A stretch of 10,713 bases of DNA, taken from NCBI GenBank assembly GCA_005779435.1, contig SXJH01000090.1:1-10713 (forward strand), in the 5' to 3' direction. Below are positions 6,138 to 10,713 of this stretch, piece after piece. The DNA comes from Nitrosomonas sp. (GTDB lineage: Bacteria; Pseudomonadota; Gammaproteobacteria; Burkholderiales; Nitrosomonadaceae). Position 1 is the first letter of the stretch. Every line of letters starts with the position of its first letter. The position numbers and the translations under genes were made by a program. The notes below the pieces were generated by a model. The model saw only the letters and a list, made by a program, of their open reading frames with translations. It was not told the DNA's origin and ran no database searches.

Positions 6138-7571
6138 AAATCGCCAATCAAGCTGCAGTCCGCCAATATTGATTTGTCCGGAGTACTGCCCTGTCAAGAA
6201 ATCGCCCGTGGTTCCTCTTCGGTTGATAGCGACATCGTCCATAAATAAATGGGCGTAGGCGCCATGCACATAGACATTTTTTAGCACCACATAGGTAAAA
6301 CCTGCCGTTAACCAATAACGATCGTTATCCGGAATTCGAGGCGACCGGTATTGCGCACTGGGAACCGGCGTTTCATCGTACGCAAAACCGGTGCGCAATA
6401 TCCATTTCCCCGCATCGGAAAAATAATTGACACCGGCCGCATAGCGCCACGTATCGTTCCATCGGAATGGTTGCACATCGTCGGGTTGCGCCGAAGAAAA
6501 ATTCGTCCTGAGATCGCGAATCAAACTCCAATGCGTCCATAGCATGTCGGCAGAAAACTCCCAGCGTGGGCCAAACCGGCGGGAGAAACCGAACAAAACG
6601 CTATCCGGCAGCGTCATCGAAGCACGCGCACCGGTATCGACCAGAATATTGGCTTGCGTTAATGCCAGCGCTTTTCCCGGCAGGGAAAAATCCGCATTGC
6701 CATGAACATCGTGAGCAACCCGGGAGCGATAACTTACCCCCAAATTGGTATCGCGATTGAGCGCATAATAAGCGCCCACATTGTAACCAAAACCGACACT
6801 ATCGCCCTTTAGCGAAACATGCCCATCCGCCGCTTGCGGCAACAAGCCTTGATTGCCGCACTGGGCCGGGCTGAACGCAGAGAAGCACAAGGGGCCGAGA
6901 TCGATTGCATTGGTGAGTTTGGAATGCAGATACTGTATATCCAAACCCGCACCCAGCGAGAATTTTTCCGTTACCTTGTATGAAAGCGCCGGACTAAAGT
7001 TAAGCACTGTAATTTCCGAATCAATGGCTTGGTAGCGTCCTTTCCAATCGGAATGATAACTGCTGCTCATACCGTAAGGCGAATTAAAGCCTAAACCGAA
7101 TGCTACCCGTTGCGAGAGCTCCTGAACATAATAAATATTCGGAATGACAACGGATTGCGCCATATCTCCACCGGTGCCCCCTTTTAGCGGCGCGTTGCCG
7201 AATACAGGGCTTAATTGTGAACCCCGATCGTGAAAAATTGCGGAGGGAGCGGCAAAATAGCCTGCCATGGAAATGCGCTTGCCGCGCACTTGGCTCATCG
7301 CTCCGGGATTGAAATATACCATGCTTGCATCCATCGTATTGACAGGCGCACCGGAAAACGCCTGCCCCAATTCTTTCACGCTATGTTCCATCACAGCGAT
7401 ACCGGCGCCGAATGTCGGCGCCGCCATACAAAGAAAGAGCGTAAAAAGAAAATTAAGGAGACGTTGATTAATCGGCTGCGCGAGCGAATCACTTTGTTGC
7501 GCGCTACTTGCTGCCTCGCCTATCTTGTCGATATGTCTCGGTTGCTGCATTCCGTGCGCTTCGTGCTTCAT
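6135..7571 (-). CDS. OmpP1/FadL-type outer-membrane transport protein with repeat-derived N-terminus
   Basis: Family members are 14-strand outer-membrane barrels that take up long-chain fatty acids or other hydrophobic compounds; the substrate here is unknown. The mature part starts G-I-A-V-M-E-H-S-V-K-E-L-G-Q-A-F-S-G-A-P, followed by A-S-M-V-Y-F-N-P-G-A-M, the usual plug/N-terminal pattern of FadL homologues. The protein ends Q-L-D-W-R-F, with the terminal Phe used for barrel assembly, so the 3' end is intact. The hydrophobic signal core is L-L-N-F-L-F-T-L-F-L-C-M-A-A (38-51), with cleavage likely after Ala56. The first 36 or so residues come from repeat copy 3 and make an oddly long hydrophilic leader. 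No ATG, GTG or TTG lies between the repeat and the signal core, so the repeat must provide the start. ATG 7571 and ATG 7550 are candidates; an in-frame ATT at 7589 has a far better placed Shine-Dalgarno. Same strand as hemJ, 45 bases downstream. Confidence 0.9.
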   Translation of the reverse strand: MKHEAHGMQQPRHIDKIGEAASSAQQSDSLAQPINQRLLNFLFTLFLCMAAPTFGAGIAVMEHSVKELGQAFSGAPVNTMDASMVYFNPGAMSQVRGKRISMAGYFAAPSAIFHDRGSQLSPVFGNAPLKGGTGGDMAQSVVIPNIYYVQELSQRVAFGLGFNSPYGMSSSYHSDWKGRYQAIDSEITVLNFSPALSYKVTEKFSLGAGLDIQYLHSKLTNAIDLGPLCFSAFSPAQCGNQGLLPQAADGHVSLKGDSVGFGYNVGAYYALNRDTNLGVSYRSRVAHDVHGNADFSLPGKALALTQANILVDTGARASMTLPDSVLFGFSRRFGPRWEFSADMLWTHWSLIRDLRTNFSSAQPDDVQPFRWNDTWRYAAGVNYFSDAGKWILRTGFAYDETPVPSAQYRSPRIPDNDRYWLTAGFTYVVLKNVYVHGAYAHLFMDDVAINRRGTTGDFLTGQYSGQINIGGLQLDWRF

Positions 7572-7602
7572 CTCGTTCGCCGAATGAATCAGCGCCTCCT
7601 TT
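7455..7602 (+). repeat. MITE-like repeat, copy 3 (about 148 bp), overlapping the start of the FadL-type gene
   Basis: The left end reads AAGGAGACGTTGATTAATCGG (from 7455, 20 bases to 7474); the right end on the opposite strand reads AAGGAGGCGCTGATTCAT (from 7601), an imperfect inverted repeat. Interior blocks TTGTTGCG, GCCTATC and GATATG line up with copies 1 and 2 in the same order and orientation. This copy is the most diverged in its middle. It occupies the gap between hemJ and the FadL-type gene and runs about 117 bases into the latter's reading frame without a stop, replacing its expected N-terminus. Confidence 0.78.
7595..7602 (-). promoter_or_regulatory. Strong Shine-Dalgarno inside the repeat end
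   Basis: On the minus strand AAAGGAGG (7602 to 7595) is an almost perfect ribosome-binding sequence. It sits 23 bases before ATG 7571, too far for normal initiation there, but 5 bases before an in-frame ATT at 7589-7587. It belongs to the terminal inverted repeat of copy 3. It may therefore be a property of the repeat that the downstream gene happens to use. Confidence 0.4.
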
Positions 7603-7616
7603 GCTATGAAACGATT

Positions 7617-8060
7617 CTATTCAAGCCATTCGGATGCCAATTGCATCAAATCGGGTTTCAATACGACCAATATCACCACGGCCAATAAGATTGCCACCGG
7701 AAACTCGTTGAACCAGCGATAGAACACATGGCCATGCCGATTCATATCGTTTTTAAACGCAGCGACAAATTTTCCGCAGTAATAATGGTAATAAATCAAC
7801 ACCGCCACCAAAGCCAATTTGGCATACAGCCAATTACCCGAGAAACCGTATCCCAGCCAAAGCCATACGCCGAAAATCACCGTCAATACCGCACCCGGCG
7901 TCATAATGCCGTAATAAAGCTTACGCTCCATGATCTTGAAACGATCTTTTCCCGGCTGATCCTCGCACATGGCGTGATACACGAATAATCGCGGCAAATA
8001 AAACAGCCCGGCGAACCAGGTAACCATAAAAACGATGTGTAGTGATTTTATCCAAAGCAT
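7617..8060 (-). CDS. hemJ: HemJ-type protoporphyrinogen IX oxidase
   Basis: HemJ oxidises protoporphyrinogen IX to protoporphyrin IX, the penultimate step of haem synthesis, in bacteria lacking HemG or HemY. The 147-residue protein has the family's small membrane build, with helices at about 5-27, 51-70, 79-96 and 119-135. Family features seen are L-W-I-K-S-L-H-I-V-F-M-V-T-W-F-A-G-L at 2-19 with His8, Y-L-P-R-L-F-V-Y-H at 21-29 with Arg24 and His29, M-E-R-K-L-Y-Y-G-I-M-T-P-G at 44-56, and W-L-Y-A-K-L at 77-82. Phe-Asn-Glu-Phe-Pro near 117-121 also fits the end of the family domain. No clear Shine-Dalgarno precedes ATG 8060. It is divergent from the MutS-like gene across a 112-base gap and upstream of the FadL-type gene on the same strand. 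Confidence 0.9.
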   Translation of the reverse strand: MLWIKSLHIVFMVTWFAGLFYLPRLFVYHAMCEDQPGKDRFKIMERKLYYGIMTPGAVLTVIFGVWLWLGYGFSGNWLYAKLALVAVLIYYHYYCGKFVAAFKNDMNRHGHVFYRWFNEFPVAILLAVVILVVLKPDLMQLASEWLE

Positions 8061-8087
8061 GGCAGCGTGAACGATTGATATGAAAGT

Positions 8088-8096
8088 TGTTATGAT
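8088..8096 (+). promoter_or_regulatory. Possible extended -10 promoter for the MutS-like gene
   Basis: TGTTATGAT (8088-8096) carries the TGn extension followed by TATGAT, five of six bases of the -10 consensus. No good -35 box is at the right distance, which extended -10 promoters can tolerate. Transcription would start near 8103, giving a leader of about 70 bases. It lies in the 112-base divergent gap between hemJ and the MutS-like gene; no equally good minus-strand promoter for hemJ was found. Confidence 0.35.
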
Positions 8097-8172
8097 AGCG
8101 GGCTTGCGATATTAGCACTATCCCTCACCATCAATTGCGCAACATTTTGAGAAACCCTAACCAATCATTTTT

Positions 8173-9804
8173 ATGATCGACATTTGGCACAAATTTTTCA
8201 TTTTATCCGACACCGATCGCCCAACGGCAATCGACGACATCCGTCCATCGGAAACCGATTTTACCGTATTGGATCCCAAGACTTATGCGGCAATTGAGGC
8301 CGATGCGCTATTTAACACAATCGACCAAACAAAGACGGAAGCAGGCCGCCTTACTTTATTCCGTTCAGTCGCCCGCCCCGGCCAAGATGCTCAAGTTCTG
8401 TTGCAAAAACAAAAAGCCTTACAGGAAATTGAAACCAATGCGCCATTGCGCGATGCCATTGCAAAACTTATCGATAAAGCGGCGCAAGGAGAAAAATCGC
8501 TGAAGCATCTGCTCTACGGTGAATTTTCCGGCGGCCTGGCGACCGAAACCCCGAGCAGCCGAACCGACAAGATTGAATTTGGCGGGTATGGATACCGCCA
8601 ATATACGGACGGTACGCAATTTGCCGTCGATTTGGTGAAAAATGCCGAAAAAATTCCCGCGCCGCAGTCGGCATACTTGCGCATCTTATTGGATGCAATC
8701 CGCACATTCGCCCAATCGCGAACGTATGCGCTGATGAAAGGCCCGGTCTTTTCCTTAGGCGGCAAATTCAAACCGAAAAAAGAGAAATCGCTCTTCGATC
8801 TCTATATGCGATTTCATCCCACGCTGTTTAAGCTCATACCCATCGCGATTTTTTTCGCGGCATCGTACGGTATTTTGTTTTTCTTTGAAAAACTGATGCC
8901 CGGCTTCAACACATCGTATTTCAGCTATGGCATTTTGGCGCTGACGATACCGATTTTCCCCATCGTTTTGCTGGCGATGGGCGTATCGGATCGCGATACG
9001 ATCATTTATCCCCTGCGCAAGCAATACCGGGAAAGCCCGGAATTGGCCAAGGCCGTTGAAGCATTGGGCATGCTGGATGAATTGCTGTCTTTTTACCGCT
9101 ACGGCGCAACCAGTCCCGGCGACAAAGTATTGCCGGAAATTCTCGATGAGAGACAACACCGGCTGATCGTTTCGCAAGCCAGAAATCCGCTATTGATCCG
9201 ATCCATTCCGAATTATGTGCCCAATGACGTCCAATTGGATCAAACAGGGCGCATTTTGATTATCACCGGACCGAACAGCGGCGGTAAAACGGCTTACTGT
9301 AAAACCGCGGCGCAAATTCAATTGCTCGGTCAGATCGGTTGTTATATTCCCGCCGCCAGCGCGCAGCTTGTGCCGACGGAGCATATTTATTACCAGGTGC
9401 CCGATCCGGGACAATTGAACGCCGCCATGGGGCGATTTGGGCATGAACTGACACGAACCCGCGAGATATTTTTCAACGCCACCCCGCGAAGTTTGGTTGT
9501 TCTGGATGAATTATCCGAAGGCACGACTTTTGAAGAAAAAATGACCATTTCGGAATATATTCTGAAAGGATTTCACAAACTCGGCGCAAGCACACTGCTG
9601 GTCACTCACAATCATGAGCTATGCGAACGCTTGCAGACCGACCGCATTGGCCGCTATTTGCAAGTCGAATTCGCACCGCAAGGACCGACGCATCGCTTAA
9701 TAATCGGTGTATCCAAGGTCAGTCATGCAGACCGGGTAGCCCATGCCATCGGATTCAGCCAGCAAGATGTTGAAGCCCATTTGGAGCGCCAAACGAAAAA
9801 TTGA
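8173..9804 (+). CDS. Membrane-anchored MutS-like ATPase
   Basis: This 543-residue protein has a C-terminal MutS-type ABC ATPase domain (about 320-535): Walker A G-P-N-S-G-G-K-T (366-373), a signature-like region M-G-R-F-G-H-E-L-T-R (419-428), Walker B S-L-V-V-L-D-E-L-S-E-G (440-450) with Asp445 and Glu446, and the switch T-H-N-H (478-481). Residues 45-86 (A-L-F-N-T-I-D-Q-T-K-T-E-A-G-R-L) resemble the opening of the MutS core/lever domain. The mismatch-recognition and connector domains of true MutS are absent. Two predicted membrane helices, about 217-239 and 248-270, lie between the lever-like part and the ATPase. There is no C-terminal Smr domain, so it is not MutS2. The function is unknown; membrane-linked DNA or other ATPase work is only a guess. 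The start at ATG 8173 has no clear Shine-Dalgarno, but the N-terminus reads naturally. Confidence 0.85.
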   Translation: MIDIWHKFFILSDTDRPTAIDDIRPSETDFTVLDPKTYAAIEADALFNTIDQTKTEAGRLTLFRSVARPGQDAQVLLQKQKALQEIETNAPLRDAIAKLIDKAAQGEKSLKHLLYGEFSGGLATETPSSRTDKIEFGGYGYRQYTDGTQFAVDLVKNAEKIPAPQSAYLRILLDAIRTFAQSRTYALMKGPVFSLGGKFKPKKEKSLFDLYMRFHPTLFKLIPIAIFFAASYGILFFFEKLMPGFNTSYFSYGILALTIPIFPIVLLAMGVSDRDTIIYPLRKQYRESPELAKAVEALGMLDELLSFYRYGATSPGDKVLPEILDERQHRLIVSQARNPLLIRSIPNYVPNDVQLDQTGRILIITGPNSGGKTAYCKTAAQIQLLGQIGCYIPAASAQLVPTEHIYYQVPDPGQLNAAMGRFGHELTRTREIFFNATPRSLVVLDELSEGTTFEEKMTISEYILKGFHKLGASTLLVTHNHELCERLQTDRIGRYLQVEFAPQGPTHRLIIGVSKVSHADRVAHAIGFSQQDVEAHLERQTKN

Positions 9805-9809
9805 TTGTT

Positions 9810-9830
9810 TGCATAAGGATATTTTATGCA
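9810..9830 (+). terminator. Hairpin after the MutS-like gene
   Basis: TGCATAA (9810-9816) and TTATGCA (9824-9830) form a perfect 7-base stem with a 7-base loop, starting 6 bases after the stop codon. The stem is A/T-rich and no T-run follows, so efficient termination is doubtful. Its position just past the gene is the main support. Confidence 0.3.
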
Positions 9831-9869
9831 TCCTGCGCCACTCAGTTATGCGCCGATAGCTATTTGCGG

Positions 9870-9875
9870 TAAAAT
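9870..9875 (+). promoter_or_regulatory. Candidate -10 box upstream of rpe
   Basis: TAAAAT (9870-9875) lies 27 bases before the rpe start and matches five of six bases of the -10 consensus. The best -35 partner, TTATGC at 9846-9851 with an 18-base spacer, is weak. It would give rpe, and probably the phosphatase gene after it, its own promoter separate from the MutS-like gene. Confidence 0.4.
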
Positions 9876-9902
9876 GCCGGATTTGATTTTTGAGAGGCTC
9901 TC

Positions 9903-10580
9903 ATGTACCGCTTAGCACCCAGCATTCTTTCCGCCAATTTTGCAAAACTCGGCCAAGAAATCACCGATGTGATCGACTCCGGCGCGGACATCGTTCATTT
10001 TGACGTTATGGACAATCACTATGTCCCGAATCTCACCATCGGGCCTTTGGTTTGCGAAGCCATCCGCCCCGTTACCGACGCCATAATCGACGTGCATTTG
10101 ATGGTCGAACCCGTCGATCGCATCATCCCGGATTTTGCCAAAGCGGGCGCCAATATCATTTCGTTTCACCCGGAAGCATCCAATCACATCGACCGCACCA
10201 TCGGATTGATCAAAGAACAAGGCTGCAAGGCAGGCCTGGTGTTTAATCCCGCCACTCCATTGCATTACCTGGATCATGTGCTCGATAAACTGGATTTGAT
10301 TTTGATCATGTCGGTCAATCCGGGTTTCGGCGGACAGAAATTCATCCCCGAAGCGCTCAACAAATTACGTGCGGTCAGAAAGCGCATCGACGCCAGCGGT
10401 AAGGACATCCTGCTGGAAATCGACGGTGGCGTCAAAGTCGACAATATCGCCGAAATCGCGCGTGCGGGCGCCGACACCTTCGTCGCCGGTTCCGCCATAT
10501 ATCAAGCCGGCAAAGATTCCGATCCGCATCGCTACGACAGTATTGTCGCTGCATTCCGCGCCGAACTGGCCAAAGTATAA
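9903..10580 (+). CDS. rpe: Ribulose-phosphate 3-epimerase
   Basis: Rpe interconverts D-ribulose 5-phosphate and D-xylulose 5-phosphate in the pentose-phosphate pathway and, in autotrophs, the Calvin cycle. The 225-residue TIM barrel is full length. Seen are L-A-P-S-I-L-S-A-N-F at 4-13, V-H-F-D-V-M-D at 31-37 (metal ligands His32 and Asp34), V-H-L-M-V at 64-68 (His65), M-S-V-N-P-G-F-G-G-Q at 136-145 (flexible phosphate-side loop) and E-I-D-G-G-V at 172-177 (Asp174). Asp34 and Asp174 are the acid/base pair of the family. ATG 9903 is preceded by GAGAGG, an acceptable ribosome-binding site five bases upstream that also forms a small inverted repeat with CTCTC just before the start. The next gene begins 29 bases after the stop. 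Confidence 0.97.
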   Translation: MYRLAPSILSANFAKLGQEITDVIDSGADIVHFDVMDNHYVPNLTIGPLVCEAIRPVTDAIIDVHLMVEPVDRIIPDFAKAGANIISFHPEASNHIDRTIGLIKEQGCKAGLVFNPATPLHYLDHVLDKLDLILIMSVNPGFGGQKFIPEALNKLRAVRKRIDASGKDILLEIDGGVKVDNIAEIARAGADTFVAGSAIYQAGKDSDPHRYDSIVAAFRAELAKV

Positions 10581-10609
10581 TTTGCCGATCGCCTAAATCG
10601 CAAAAACCG

Positions 10610-10713
10610 ATGAACCATAATTACTCAAACAGCGCAAAAGCGCCGGACAGAAAAATCGAATTTCCGATCGCGGTCAAAGTGATCATGATCGATCTGGACG
10701 GCACGCTGCTCAA
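10610..10713 (+). CDS. gph: HAD-family phosphatase, probably phosphoglycolate phosphatase (3'-truncated by window edge)
   Basis: Only the first 34 codons and 2 bases are in the window, and the frame is open to the end. After a hydrophilic leader of about 22 residues comes V-K-V-I-M-I-D-L-D-G-T-L-L, haloacid dehalogenase motif I with nucleophile Asp28 and Asp30. Many HAD enzymes share this motif; the specific call rests on its place directly after rpe, an arrangement common in proteobacteria where gph dephosphorylates 2-phosphoglycolate. ATG 10610 is the first in-frame Met; a second Met (residue 26), immediately before the motif, would leave too little in front of it. No strong Shine-Dalgarno is seen. 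Confidence 0.72.
   Translation, partial: MNHNYSNSAKAPDRKIEFPIAVKVIMIDLDGTLL

Noticed and set aside
5981..6166. Minus-strand open frame of 61 residues as a gene
   Set aside because: It lies over repeat copy 2 and overlaps the end of the FadL-type gene in another frame; it is better treated as part of the repeat.
2054..7602. CRISPR array
   Set aside because: The repeats are long, few, diverged, kilobases apart and carry terminal inverted repeats.
8075..8096. TTGATA plus TATGAT as a -35/-10 pair
   Set aside because: The spacer is only 10 bases; the TGn-extended -10 reading is more reasonable.
8173..9804. Calling the MutS-like gene mutS or mutS2
   Set aside because: It lacks the mismatch-recognition and connector domains of MutS and the Smr end of MutS2, and it has membrane helices.

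Overview
The window looks like chromosomal housekeeping DNA from a Gram-negative proteobacterium. A betaproteobacterium near the Nitrosomonadales fits best. This rests on protein flavour (an outer-membrane FadL-type barrel ending in Phe, HemJ-type haem synthesis, rpe followed by gph) and moderate base composition, not on a marker gene, so the taxonomic guess is soft. No rRNA, tRNA, CRISPR array, phage gene or transposase gene was seen.

Left block, + strand (1-1909): the 3' part of a Rof-like Rho-binding antiterminator gene, running in from before position 1, then mutY (adenine DNA glycosylase) and a 5-formyltetrahydrofolate cyclo-ligase gene that overlaps the end of mutY by 8 bases. They look co-transcribed. 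A 353-base gap follows, holding an imperfect hairpin, the first copy of a roughly 145-bp repeat and a candidate promoter, and then mgtE (Mg2+ transporter, + strand).

Middle block, - strand (3708-8060): reading leftward, hemJ, an OmpP1/FadL-type outer-membrane transporter, an FtsH-family membrane protease, and a small four-helix membrane protein. The last of these meets mgtE tail to tail with only two bases between the stop codons.

Right block, + strand (8173-10713): a membrane-anchored MutS-like ATPase, divergent from hemJ, then rpe (ribulose-phosphate 3-epimerase) and the start of a gph-like HAD phosphatase cut by the window end. Rpe and Gph would serve the pentose-phosphate or Calvin cycle and 2-phosphoglycolate salvage.

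The most unusual signal is a dispersed family of three diverged repeats of about 145 bp with terminal inverted repeats (2054-2197, 5991-6137, 7455-7602), all in the same orientation, resembling non-autonomous MITE-like elements. Two of them bracket the FadL-type gene exactly: one ends on its stop codon, and the other supplies its start codon, its ribosome-binding sequence and about the first 36 residues. All three copies carry a related open frame on the minus strand. The second unusual item is the MutS-like ATPase with two predicted membrane helices between the MutS core and the ATPase domain.
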